NCBI GenBank assembly: GCA_951230915.1
Contig: OX579634.1
Coordinates: 43,227,570 to 43,291,569, forward strand
Source of the DNA: Antitrichia curtipendula
Taxonomy: Eukaryota > Streptophyta > Bryopsida > Hypnales > Leucodontaceae
Length of the DNA: 64,000 nucleotides
Direction: 5' to 3'
Below, piece by piece: positions 22,337 through 34,901 of this stretch. Position 1 is the stretch's first letter. Each line of letters opens with the position of its first letter. The notes under the pieces are model-generated. The model ran no database searches. It had not been told where the DNA came from and worked only from the letters and a program-made list of their open reading frames with translations. Made by a program: the position numbers and the translations under genes.

Positions 22337-23965
22337 TGGTACTCATAGGAGCAGAGTGGGAATTTTACATTTTGCCCACCCTTGTTTGGGATGTTAGACT
22401 ATCAGTTACCTTGAGTAAATAAATAAATATAATATTTTCTCATTCAAAAGTGTTTATATTTCTTTTTTATGGCGTGTGTATGAAAACTTTTTAATTGGCA
22501 TGTTGCCCCATATGGGGGTGAAGACATTTTATGAGAAGTGTAGAGCTCTAAATTTCAAAGGATCTATGAAACTTGAGTTGTAATGTTTGTGTTAAAAAAG
22601 AATTTTGATAACAAAATGAAGATAACTTTTATAGATATGAATTATAATCCTTGAAGGACTATGGAGTTTAGTTTGGTATTTCTGATAATTCTTTCATGCT
22701 CCATTGATACAATAATTTGAAATTTTGGCATGAATATTATAGGAATGATGGCACCGCACCCCCCATAATGTAGTTGTGAAAGCTTGTTTCATGTCTCCAA
22801 AAATATTGTAGACGTTAGAGCAGATTTTCAAAGATTTGCTGTGAAATTGGAGAGCGAATAAAAAAATTACCAAAAAAAATTAATTATTTTTTTTAGATTG
22901 TTTACATTCATGGCTTGGTAGTTGGTACGGATTACCGAAAACTTGAACTGCGGAATTCCAAATGACACCGATGAAAGTTAAAATAAGGAGTTTTATTTTG
23001 CGGACCTTGAAGGAAGGAAAAGCTTATGAATTGGTCTAACTTGTCTTTTGCTCTTTTATTTGAAAATTAAAAAATTAAAAAATAAAGAATGATAACCCAT
23101 AAAAGAATGTTTAGTCTCTTGATGGATAAAAAGGATTCTGTGCAAAACTCCAAATACATGTGCCTTTAATTTTGTAAACATATCTTGGAACTTTCTTGAA
23201 GAATATCTGAACATATCATCTTCTTAGGAATATATATTTTTAGTTTGAATAAGTCCTAAAGAAGTAAGACTTATGCCAAAGAGTTTAAAAACCAATGAGA
23301 CTAGACACTAATAGAGTAATAGATATAATTGACCTAAATTTTTTTCTTGTTTAAAATAGATTTTCTCATACATTATATTCTTTGCTACATAAAAAATTTT
23401 GATTAATTCTATTTTGATATTAAATGATGTGAAAGATATGGAGGATCTTGGTTTTTGGACAATCATTTTTTGGCTTGCTACCTTAGGAATTAGTGAGTTT
23501 TAATTCTATCTTGCTAATATAAGTATTAAAAAAAATTTCAAGCTCGTATGGACTTCAACTTAAAAATAATTTTGAGCATTAAAAAAAAATTGCACAAATT
23601 AATTTCATTTTCCTACACGTTGCTCTAAATTCAGTTCTTTATTATTTGGATTCAAACCTTATAACTTAGTATTGCTAGAAAACTTAAGTTAACCGCTGAA
23701 GTCCGAAGGCCTTATTTTCAAAAAGACCATTCAAAAGTACCACTTCTATTGCAAGGTGGCAAAGGTGTTGACAACTTTAATTTTTTGTTCTAGCATATCT
23801 AAGTAATCATACCATAGGATCTTTTACTAGACTAGTATATAAATGTGTAGAAGAAATTGAAAAATGTTTTACCATGTTCATTGTAAGATATTTACATTTA
23901 AAGTGAAGTAAGCGATTTTTTTTATACCTTGCTTGAATATATTTTTTGGCTTTGAATCATCTTAA
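22337..23965. other. AT-rich DNA with decayed MITE pieces, no gene
   Basis: 23220-23960 carries scattered matches to the 921-bp MITE ('ggatcttttactagactag', 'aatgtgtagaagaaattga'). No coding sequence seen. Confidence 0.4.
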
Positions 23966-24887
23966 CCCCTAAAGTCCCAAAGCTATTTTCTGGCCCTAAA
24001 CCACTGAAAACTGTCATTTCTGCTGCGTTCATCCAAGAAACCAAAAAAAAATTTAAAAAAAAATTAAACCGTAGGATCTTGTACTTCATTTGTCTAAGAT
24101 CATGTGATAAAAATTTCATCAAATTTGACCGTACGGATTGGAAGACATCAGCATTTTGTAGTTGGAAAGTAGTGTTTTTGAATGCTTTTTTTCCAATTTC
24201 AGTTGACTTTGGTCGCCATTTGGAACAAAAATTTACTCTATGGACTCCAAGTTTAAAATTTTTGTATTGAAGAATTGTGTTGAGAACTTATGAAAAAAAT
24301 TTCAAAAAATAAACACTCGATTTTCATTCTTTAAAAAATTGTTAAGTAGATGTAGGTCCAAGATTGAATAAAAAACTAAATCATTAATAGCTCCAAGGTT
24401 GTATTGAAACACAATAATTCCAACGGTGAGATTGTTCTAGCAAGAAAGAACAACCTTATCTAATGTTATTTTTTTCAAAATTCTAAAAATTGCATTCAAA
24501 AATGAATCCTAAAAGATATTTTTCCAAGAAAATGCTTAGATTGCCCAAAAAACAGGATTGTCCATAACTATTTCAATACTTGTCCAAATAGAATGAATCA
24601 AAGCTTCATACGTATATAGAAATTTAATATTTTAGGAAAAAAAAAAATTAAATTTTTTTTTGACTTCCTGTGATTTTTTTGGTGCTGCCCGACGAGTTTG
24701 GTTTGGGGTTTTTTGTGGTATAATTTTTGCTCCCGGGCACCAATTGAAATAAAAATTATATTCCCACGAAGATAATCAATTTTTCTTTCTTCAAAAAAAG
24801 TTTCAAAAAATCAGAACAAAAATTCAGCCTGTACGTTCCTGCCCGAAATCCCATTTGTCCCCCAAGGGGACAATGGGACTTTAGGGA
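23966..24887 (-). mobile_element. TTAA-type MITE, copy B
   Basis: Reverse-complement copy of the family at 47867-48787 and of the same length (about 922 bp). Left end CCCCTAAAGTCCC follows TTAA (23962-23965). The right end GGGACTTTAGGG is followed by a mutated target (AGTAA). It contains the family block 'tgctcccgggcaccaattga' near 24730. Confidence 0.7.
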
Positions 24888-24889
24888 GT

Positions 24890-25640
24890 AACTTAGAATT
24901 TGGGCAATACTGATTTTGAATCTACTATTTTTTTATGTTGAAGAATTGAATTCAAAGTTTAGTAAATTAAAAAAAAAAAAACACTTCATTTTCACTTGTT
25001 AAGAAGCTGTTAAGAAGAAGTAAGTTCAAGATTGAAGGAAGAACTAATGTGTTAAAAGCTCTAAGATGGAATTGAAATATAATAATTTCATTGGTGAGAT
25101 TGTTCTAGCAAGAGATCTGTGGTTCAATTTTTTTATATGTATTGTGAACCCGTTTTCCTACTTATTCATTGAATTGCAGAAGTTACAAGACATACGTTTT
25201 TTTTTCTATAAATGTTGGACGACATTACTTCACCATCAATACAAGGTAGAGAAGTGTACAATTTCAATTTTAGACACATTGAACTGGCAATTGGCCAGAA
25301 TGATGAATCACAAATTTTTGAACAATGTACTTGAATAAGTGAAGTAGAAAATAGTTTGGGTTGCATCGGTTTAGAATTAAATATTGATGAAGATTTCCAA
25401 ATTTTGTATGGATGGCCTCATTTTTAAACAAGAAAGGCAAGGTAGTATATATTGAAAACCAAAGCAATATAAAATTGCAGTACATAAGTATAAATTATAA
25501 AACGAAGCCACAGAAGTGGAATCAAAGAAGAAAAACAAAACTACTAAACACTGCTCGCCATTGCTAGTGTAGATATAGTATGACCATATGCTAGGGACCT
25601 TACAACACGTATACTATTACGCAAAAAGATGTTCACGTAA
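24890..25640. other. AT-rich DNA, no gene
   Basis: Nothing I can support beyond further weak MITE similarity at 24960-25110. 3' flank of the gene at 25658-28140. Confidence 0.4.
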
Positions 25641-25657
25641 ACAAAGAACGAAAATGT

Positions 25658-28140
25658 TTAGATGATAACATCTGTGTCCATTTGAGAACCACTTCCTTCG
25701 CCACGTTCGTAGGTGGATGACTCCCTAACACCAAGCTTACGCTTGGCACGAGTTCGTGAAGCTGGTCCGTCCGCCTTCAAAATGGATTCCAGGACTTTGG
25801 AATTCTTTAGAGCTTCGAGGGTCTTTGTGGTCTTTGGAGAGTGCTCTTCCAACAGATAGTCAAGGGCTTGAGTTTGGTAATAAGGCCCGTATACAGAGTC
25901 TAAGTAAGACATGCTGTCCAATTCATCTATGGAGGCCGTTGCATCTTGATTGGCCACCCTCAGTCCTTGAAAATTCCAACGGTGTCGTTGTGGATGAGGA
26001 CCCCAGTTGAAGGTTCCGGAGGTCTTATTGAAATATCCACCAAGGCACTGGTAAAAGAATGCCCTCCTCTCTTTGCCTTGTGGCCCTTTTCCCATCAACT
26101 TGACTCCAACTTTGGCAATTTCTTCCGGATCTGTTTCCCAATTCAATTGGGAACTAGCAACTCCCTTTTCCAAATCATGGTTTCCTTGTCTCCAGCTCCA
26201 GAGCAAGTCTCGTTCCCACATTCTGGTGTCTTCTATGGTATCACTATTGTGTTCCCAAGAAGAAGGCATGTAAGTCGTCAAGTTGAACATGGTGTATAAA
26301 CGATCATGGAATGGTGCTGAACACAAAACGCAACGACGTTTAATCAAACAGTGCGTGATGAGACACTGAGGATGGTACACATGTGTACATGAATACATGA
26401 TCCAAGTGCCCAGCCACCTTCGGGACCAAATTGCTCTAGACATATGGGACATTTGGTGTGGTCCAAAACAAAGGGTGCAGGATGTGGCCACAGTAGCTTT
26501 TTTTCCTCCACTTTGATATGGCTGGACATTTGTTTTTTGTGGTCCCAACCATTTTCTGTCCAATCAGTGTCGGTCTTTTCCGCCAAGTCCATGTTAGTGG
26601 AGAACATGTCCTCCATCAATGCCCATGACGTGAGACCGCACTCTCGTTTAGGCTCTTGTGCAACGAAGTTTCTTGAAATTTTCTCCAATTCCTTTGCAAC
26701 TTGTTGTGCTCTGTCCACTGAGAGGATGCACGTGACCTTCCAATGATAATATGTGGCCCCCAACTGTGACAACCGATCTCGAAGCATTCTATTTTCTTTT
26801 TCGAGGTCCAATCTCGACTGCGACTGTACGGAATGAGGAATCACAGGAAACGAGAGTGAATCTTGGGTCTCCTGGAGATCATTTGTGGTAGTATCTTCCA
26901 TGATTTCTGTAAGAAGCGCATTTGGAGTCATTGAAGAATGCTTGGCACGCTTGGCAACAGGAGAATGGTGAAGCAAATCATCGGTGAGGTTGCCTACAAC
27001 CTTATCCAAATGATGTGAATCCGGCTCAAGAAAGGCGTCATCCATGTCCGACAAAGTAAAAGTGTCTTGTACTTTGTCTCTGAGGCGTTGCAGTTCTATA
27101 GATTGTTGAGAGAGGAGACGATTTTTGTGTGCACACTGAGATTGCAACTTCCTGACATTGCTTTGCAGCAAAGCAATGTTAATGTCCTTGGTCTTTAGGA
27201 GGTCGAGAGACTTAGCTAGAGTCATAGCGTTATCAGTTCGAGTCACTCTAGATTGAGGGATGGAAGCACAAACAACTGCTCACATGGGCATGTCATCGCT
27301 TGGACCAAATTCGAAGACGTTGTTGGCATCTTGTGCTAGCAACGGTGGATGCGGACCTGCTGCTGAAGTTGATCCTGGCCCAATTCGCGTGGTTGAATGT
27401 CGCACCTTCGGGAGGTTTTTCATTCTTTGACCTTGTGACGTTGAACGATCCTTGTCATTTTCAATCTGAACTTCAGCGGGGCCCACAGTGTCTTCTTTGT
27501 CTTGTCCTATCTTTGGCTTCCGCGTACCGTCAGAATCAGGATCTTTTTTGGAATCATCACTGTGAACTTCAGTAGCTATTCTGTTTCTAGAAGCACTTCG
27601 AATAGGCTCAAGTCCCCCGTCTGGAAAAGCCATAACACCTCTTGGTATTGATCCGCTTGTTGGACGTGCCACGTATGTAGTTTCTTTGACTGTGCTCCAA
27701 TTGACCTCCTTTTGTAGGGCCACCTCAGCATATGCTCCTCTAGTGATGAAGAGAGGTACTTCATTCCTGTCTATGTTGGGGGTTTTATAAATAGCCTGCC
27801 ACAATTCTATACACCTTTGAGTGAAGTCTGCATTTTCACAATGCTTCAAATTTGCCTTGTTAGTGTGACGGTTGTGATAATGGCGCCACGCCGGAAACAT
27901 CTTGCTGATGTGACACCATTCGATGTAGTCTTCGCAGGTCTGCATTGTCCATGGCTTTGGCTCCTCGTTCCACCCTTTAAAAGCAATGTGATTTTCACTA
28001 TTCAATACATGTAACCGCTTCTTATGAATGGTGCCCTTGCGCTTCCGAGTCTTGTCTTTGGCAGCCTTGCTGAGGCAACTAGGAGTGCACGTTGTCTGAG
28101 GGAGAGGAAGTGACCCTTCACTGTTGCCTCCAGTAGCCAT
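25658..28140 (-). pseudogene. WCHI-family coiled-coil protein with C-terminal RING finger
   Basis: Third family member, start ATG 28140 (MATGGNSEG). Conserved domain at residues ~40-150 (IHKKR, AFKGWNEEP, WCHISKMFP, NKANLKHC, VPLFI, VNWSTVK). The frame continues through a TGA at 27280-27282 (fits CGA to TGA) into a coiled coil and then CPICLEQF at about 26460, the first half of a RING/RING-H2 finger. The second half (YHPQC, then CVLC) is in another frame from about 26395, so an indel splits the finger. A ~200-residue tail ends at 25658. RING proteins are usually E3 ubiquitin ligases; here the gene looks inactive. Copies 1 and 2 lack the RING. Promoter arrays lie at 28281-28495. Confidence 0.7.
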
Positions 28141-28280
28141 GGAATCTCTATACGTCGAGAACTTGCGATAACACAAGCTGGGATGAATGAAAAGTAAGAA
28201 GTAAACATTCAACACAGGGATCACGCATGCAGCCAATAAAGGATACAAGACAGAGAGCCAAAGTGGAGAATGAAGGTGAA

Positions 28281-28495
28281 GAAGACCGTACGGGCGCATG
28301 GATATATAGGTGGGCGAGCACGGGTACGCTTCTTTGAGCATGTCTTCTGGGCGATTTCGGGTCCAGCTTGGGAGACCGCGGGTCTAGGAGGGGGCAACTT
28401 CGGGTCCAACATGGGCGACCGCGGGTCCAGAAGGGGCGACTTCAGGTCGAAGAGGGCGACTTCGGGTCCAAGAGGAGGCGACCGCGGGTCCGAGC
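28281..28495 (-). promoter_or_regulatory. Array promoter of the RING gene (inner arm)
   Basis: Seven GGCGACYNCGGGT words on the plus strand (28347-28490), each followed by TCC or TCCAG, so they read ACCCG...GTCGCC into the gene. A TATATAT-type box (complement, about 28302-28308) precedes 'tcattctccac', the start of the leader seen at 17902 and 20748. Confidence 0.6.
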
Positions 28496-28680
28496 GTTCG
28501 CCTCAGCCGCGGTCTCCCTTACTCGTGTTCTCCTACCCGAGGTCGCCTCCATACGTGTTCTCCTACCCGCGGTCGCCCTTACACGAAGTCGCCCTACCTG
28601 AGGTTGCCCTAACACAAAGTCGCCCCTACCCGTAGTTGCTGTGTACCCGAAGTCGCCCGTCCACGTCACACCCGCATGCG
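28496..28680 (-). repeat. GGCGACYNCGGGT array, outer arm, opposite orientation
   Basis: From about 28496 the 13-mer flips: CCTACCCGCGGTCGCC-type words run on the plus strand to 28670. The two arms (28347-28490 and 28496-28670) therefore point at each other. Flanking bases also differ (GGGTAGG in this arm, GGGTCCAG in the inner arm), so they are separate amplifications. Opposed subterminal arrays suit transposase binding. Confidence 0.65.
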
Positions 28681-28856
28681 CCCCTAAAATGTGCCACGCG
28701 GACGCCACATGGCATCCACGTAGCTTAGGTAAAAGGGGGATAATTTTTTGAAAAGTCAAAGGTAAATTTGACTTTATGTGACGTCGCGGAGGGTCTACTG
28801 GATGTCGCGTGACGTCTGTCTGTCGCGATGTCGCCAGGTCGCGCAGAACAACCCTG
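28681..28856 (-). mobile_element. hAT-like terminus behind the RING gene
   Basis: Read on the minus strand from 28856: CAGGGTTGTTCTGCGCGACC, then several GCGAC words, then 'caaatttacctttgacttt' and a region similar to 47380-47460 ('gccacatggc'). It resembles the terminus at 550 and the degraded ones at 44976 and 47329. A partner end and target duplication were not found. Confidence 0.5.
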
Positions 28857-29684
28857 GTTTTTACTAAAATCAACAAAAAATTGTGAAAATGGACGATGCA
28901 GTATCGAAATTATCAAAAATTTGTTGATGTTTTGTTAATTTTGGCACTGTTTTTCTACTAGAAATCTCTAGTCAAAGGTAGAACTGGTATTTCTGGTAGT
29001 AGTTATTTGTATATATCGTTTACAAATTCATAATATTCATCAGATTGACCTGAAATATATCTTTCTGAACAGTTCATTATGAAATGATCTGTGATAATGT
29101 ATCTTTGTATCGACGATAATACTTTTATTAAGTATTAGCTGACGTGTTTGGTTTGGGATCTGGTAAAGAATGATTAAAGTAATACTCTTTGACAATCATT
29201 GACATTCTAGTTATCTTCGAGTCGAGGATAAAATTATCCTTATCATTCTCTTTTAGCATTTATAAGGTGGTTGAATATCGTCTTTGGCGATATCATTTCA
29301 GACGTAGGCATTTGAATAGAAACATATCTCTTGTTCTCTAGATGATTATCTTCAATTAGATTGTAAATTTGTATGCTTTAATATTTTACTGTTTTTTTAC
29401 TGATTTACAAGATGATTGATTTGAATAATTTTGATATTATTATCTTTTATGTATATTATATAGGATTAGTGGATTTCATGGTTTTTGGATAGTCAGGTAC
29501 CTCACTTTGCATTCCTCTTTCCCTGGTGAGAGACTTCATATCCTTGTACGATGAATTGTATAAGTTTATATCTTCAACTCAAAGATAAATTGGCTATGAA
29601 TTTATAGAATTTCGTGTATAATGTATCCTGTGCCGTGGATGTGATCTTCCATTATAAACTAATGTCAGTTACATTTCTTGCAGA
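28857..29684. other. AT-rich DNA upstream of a transposase gene
   Basis: No gene supported. It may hold promoter or upstream exons of the gene that begins at 29685. Confidence 0.35.
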
Positions 29685-32528
29685 ATGGATACTCATGATG
29701 TCAATGAGTTTACAGTTCCGGTGCCAGTTTTGCCCAAGGGTGTTGCACCTTGCGAGGGAATACCACGTGGTTCTTGGTATACAAAGTGTGTCATCCTCAG
29801 AAATGAAAGGTTGGTGGAAGTGGCTAAAGGGATTTGTCACAACATAGATGCGGATCTTGTCATCGACATGAACGGGGAGCCCTTTGGTGACAATTGCGTC
29901 GCTATTCATATTGCAGAGTCTTTATGCAAAGAAGAAGTTTCTTCGGAGTGGATGTGGTCAATGCACTCTTGGCCTATTTCGAGGGTCTATTTGAATGGTG
30001 CTAGTTTGTACGATCATGAACAAACGCATCTCTATAGATCCGCTTTAAACGGGACTGGCCGGCGAAAACGAATTGGAGTTCGTTCTTATGAAAGCTCGCG
30101 AGAGAGGAAGGAACCAAACAGCCTCCCCAGAAAAGATGTCCTTCTCACCCCGCAGTCAGTGGCTGAGGTGTCTAGCAAAGAATGTTGCACCAAGAATTAT
30201 GTACAACCATTTCCACGTGGGCAGATTGAAGTCATTCGGTCCGTAATGTATATTGACGGAGGAGTATACACTCGGAAGTCTCGTTTGCTTGATGTACACG
30301 GGCGAATCCACCATGATCAAAATGGGAGGGATATGATCACCTTGTCGAAACATGAAGTTTGTCCCACGGCTTGGTGCCATATTCATGGAGTATCTAGAGC
30401 TACTTTTTACAGATACAAAGAGAAAGCCAAGAAGGAGGACAAACCAGAGCATCATGGTAATCTGGGGATGAAGAAGCCTCGGACCCACACTTTACAAGCG
30501 ATAGCCACTCTTCGATTATTGGTGGACAACGAAGCTGACGCAATGCCATATAAAACGAAGACCCTTGACTTTGGGGAGAAAGTTCCCTCCATGGTTTTGC
30601 CATCTGGATTTCACTGGAAAGACAAGTTATTAGAGATTAACAATGTGAATTCATCATTTCAATTGCAACATATTTCAGCTAGTGGATTGAGCAACATTCG
30701 GCATCAATCTTTTCCAGAGTTTGCTCCAAAGGCTAGGGGTGATAGTTTTGCACGTTGCGGATATTGCGATAGGTTAAAGCAGCTGAAGAGTGCTTGCACT
30801 CCTGGTTCACGAGCCCAATAAGTGTGGGCCTACAAATTGAAGGCGCACCTTGATGGACAGAAGGCGCATAGGGATTTGTATTATGGAAATCGTGGAATGT
30901 CAGAGATGTTTCCTGACAAAGTTTTGACCATTATCCATGATAAGATGGATCACTCAAAAACCGCTTCTCCCCATTTCTTTTACAAGAGCAAAGGAAACGA
31001 TTCATTCATAAAGATGCCCGTGGCAATTACGGGCATGATTGCTCATGGGCATGGAGATGTGCGATATGCGCACTATGGCTTAGACATCTTCCCCACAGAC
31101 TCCAACCATACCATAGGATCAATTGCAAAATTGTTAAGAGATTTGGAAGTGCAACCAAAGCATTCATCTTGTGAACTTTTTGCAAGAGGTGATCATTCTG
31201 AATTGACAAAGGGTTTGTTATTAGGCTCACAAACTTGTACGGACTCTCTTGGGTCACCCCCAGATGAGTTGGTGGAAGCTAAACCCCTTCCTCGAACATT
31301 GACTCTTTAATTTGACAATGCTTCTGGTGACAACAAGAACCGCTGGGGTTTTGCATTTTGCTCTCTCCTAGTCTATAGAGCTATTTTTCGAGAGATTTAC
31401 ATCAACTTCCTCATTGTTGGACATACTCATGAGGACATTGATGCTCTCTTTGGCCGATGGAGTAGCAAATTGAAGACAAACGATTACCCTACACTTCCAA
31501 GGTTAATGAAGTCTTTCATGGATTGCGAAACACAGGCTGTGATTCCTCATCTCATTGAAGAGGTTCCTGATTTCAAGTGTTTTGTAGAGGGGTATTTGCA
31601 TACAGGTGATGATTCTCTATTGGGCCATTCTCAAGCACAGCAATTTAAATTTTACAAGGATTCTAGTGGATGCCCTTTGATGCAATACAAGATCTTGTGT
31701 ACTGATGTGGATTGGCTGCCAAAGGAAGGTGGAGGCATTCGCTTGTGGAAGGAGACAACAGATGGAGGTCCTAAAGTGCCAAGGGGTACACCTCCACCTT
31801 TAACTCCACAACAGATGCGTTGTTTTGATGAGGTTTGCAAGGGTTTAGAAGGATATATTGCATTGTGGGGTGCAATGGCTAATCAAGACTTGTCTAGAGA
31901 GTTTCGAAGGAAGAATGAGCCAGTGCAGAAATACTGGGAAGGTGTCAGAAGCACTCTGAACGCACCCCTCGTGATGCGTGAGAAATTGCGGGATGGATTT
32001 TGGCCGAATTCTCAAATCACTGAGGAAGTGGAAAATCAATACCTTGACAATGGTCAAATGTATGAGGAATTTGCAGAAGATGCACCATTTGTTGGTCGTA
32101 GGCGTGACCGTCCAGCACCTTCATTCCGTGTTGGCCGTGATGTGTACGCAGGTTATTTTGTTGCAGTGTGACCTGCTAATGGTGACTTTTGCCCATTTTG
32201 GCTTGCTCGTGCACTTACAAATCCTAATCCAGATCCAGGGCATGTCAATTCAATTGAGCTGCAATATTGGACGGCTATATCTTTTCAACACGTTATGGAG
32301 GATACATACGGAGGTTGGGATACAAAACAAGGGAATTCTTGGTGCGAGGATAAGGCAATTTCTCCGAGCTGGACACACACGGACTGTATCATGACTGCTT
32401 GGAAGCCATGTGTGAGAACAGGGACTTCTGATCCAAGAATCAAAATTTCCAAAAATCAAATAGCTATAATCAAGGCATCTGTGGATGCTTATGTGTGTGG
32501 AGAAGACAACAATGCATCTTCTCAGTGA
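29685..32528 (+). pseudogene. DDE-type transposase-like gene (DUF7869-like), three stops
   Basis: One frame of 948 codons from ATG 29685, broken by TAA 30819-30821, TAA 31308-31310 and TGA 32169-32171. Each fits a single C-to-T change (CAA, CAA, CGA). Landmarks: an N-terminal region with a helix-turn-helix-like stretch around GVSRATFYRYKE; a Cys pair (CGYCDRLK); then an RNase-H-like core with HDKMDHSK, FDNASGDNKN and GHTHEDIDALFGRWS. The family is common in bryophyte and other genomes and is annotated as DUF7869 by memory; I infer DDE chemistry from the Asp/Glu pattern. No array of the GGCGAC type and no clear terminal repeats were found around it. Confidence 0.7.
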
Positions 32529-34901
32529 AGGTGGATAGATTGTAGGCTTAGGGAATTGATTAGAAGTTTGTAGTGTATTTTCTTATATTTTAAGGAAAAA
32601 AATGTAACAGAAGTATTTGTAGTGATAGAGGTGTTTTTCTTAAATATGTTTACAGAAAAAAAGATAAAGAAAGGGGTTGGAAAGAAGAACTAAATTTAGT
32701 CTGCAAATTATTTTAGTCCATTATGTTCATTTATTTTTCTTGGTATTTTAGAATTTAATGTTGTAATTGGTGTGCAATATAATATATTTTTAATTTGTTT
32801 TATTACTTTATATATTGCATTGTGTATTTTTCAGTTTGTAAATTGTATTTTTTGTGTCCATCACCATGGATTTGTAAGAGTAGATGCATTACCACATTGT
32901 ATGATGAATTCTTCTATAAACCCTAAATCCTAAGCATATGCCACAAGCGTTTGCTTTGATCTTAAAGTTCAATATTTACTCTGAAGTGGTTAGACTTCAA
33001 ATTTTAAAATTATTATTCAAAAATTGTCCATACTTCAAAATTGGTAAGCAATTTCATGTACATGCTTAAATTAATAAGTCTATTGGCATATTCATGTCTC
33101 AATTTAATGGACTTTTTTGCATACTAAATTTAGGGTCATGAACAAAATGAGATTCCAAATTGTCTCGTTTTAATGAATATGGCCTTTTAGATGAATTGAC
33201 TTGCCCATGATGAACTTATCTTTGCACACCACACACTACGCAACATCCGCAATGAGATGTTCTTCGCCTCTTCCGAGATCTACACCATTTGTATAGCCTC
33301 CACTGCACTCTTCAAAGCAAGAGGAGCACCGTACCAATTTGAATCATTATGTGACAATTGTTAAATGAGTTGATCCAAATTCACATTTTTTATTTTATTG
33401 GAGGTACTGCATCTTGACATGCTGCATATATACAATGAAGTAATAAAATAGTTGAAAAAATTATGAGATATACTATTTATTGCTATTTAAAAACAAAACT
33501 CTTGTATCTATGGCAAAAGGCCGGGGTAAACTAACCCCCTCACTTATCCCTAAGGAAAAATCCTAAAATTTTTTAATTGCCCTGCATGATAAAATTTGCA
33601 AGTTTTGAATTCATATTTGCAATCAAAGGTCCCAAATTAGCTAGGAGAGGTATATGAGATAAATAAAGCAAGAACAAAATAGGGGGTCTTTTTTTTACAT
33701 GCACCCCTAGAGTGATAGAGGTGGGATGAGCGAGAAGGTCAGTTCACCTCACCCCTGCAAAATAAGTGAGGCATCTGCATTTCTAATGGTTACATTGTGA
33801 AATAGGTTGCAAAGCTTCTCATAGTTTTGTAATTAAAAGAAAATCAATCTTTCACATATCAAGTTGTAAGACAATTGAAGAAGGTAACTTAGAATGATAC
33901 TTGGAATGACATTGTAATATTCAGTTGCAAGAATGTCATTGTGATTCCCAATATAATTTTCCAGACTCTTCCACTTTTTTGAAAAGGTTGCTGAAGCTTG
34001 AATACAATAGAACTTCTATAAAGTGAACTTAAACAAGCCAATAACATCTCTAAAGTGATATTATTCTTGTAGTTACATCTTAGACGCATTGAAGATGTAT
34101 AAAATAAGTTAAAAAAAACAAAAAAAACTTTCCTTGAATTTGGAATCCAAATGCTATTCTTGTGAATGTGACTTGAATCCAAAAACACCATTAAAGTACA
34201 ATCGACTAAAAAATCTTCAAACATCATTGATGTGGTAACCCTTCTTTGAAGCAATATCTTCTCTAACGTAATGATTCCCTTCTAGTCCCGAGGCTATTAC
34301 CTCATGGGAGTTCTATTATATTCAATCTTTCTATTACCTTCTCTAATTATATCATATATAGGAATTTTTAAAGCGTTATTGGAATATTATTAATTGTTGT
34401 GCATGTTGATTTTTCAAATTTACGCATTATTCAACATTGTTGCAATTTCCAAAAGAACAAAGCTTATAATGGATGATTTCTAGTCTTTTTGAAGAAAATT
34501 CAAGAAATCATGACTTTTGTAAAAACAATATTAAATTAAAAGGACCAAAAAGTCAAACAAAGATCAAATTAAATAAAAATGAAAAAAATAAAATTGGATA
34601 ATGTATATACTTTTAAAACTTCACAATATATAGAGAGAGAATTGAAACATCTATGCATATTTTAAAAATTCATACAAAAAATTCTCTCCAATTAAAAAAA
34701 AATCATTTGCCAAGCTTTATTTATAATTAAAAATCTAACATTTTTATTGAAAACCCCCATAGTTGGGTAGCTTGGCCTATGATACATGTATTAAAATAAC
34801 TCATATAATTAGGTTTCTAATCCTATTCAATATTGTTCTAAAAATTATTCATTTTATATATGCAAATAAAATCTAAGAATAAAAAAAATTATGTTTTATT
34901 C
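32529..34901. other. AT-rich DNA, no gene seen
   Basis: No conserved open frames. The 121-residue minus frame at 33889-34254 is low-complexity and unsupported. Confidence 0.4.
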
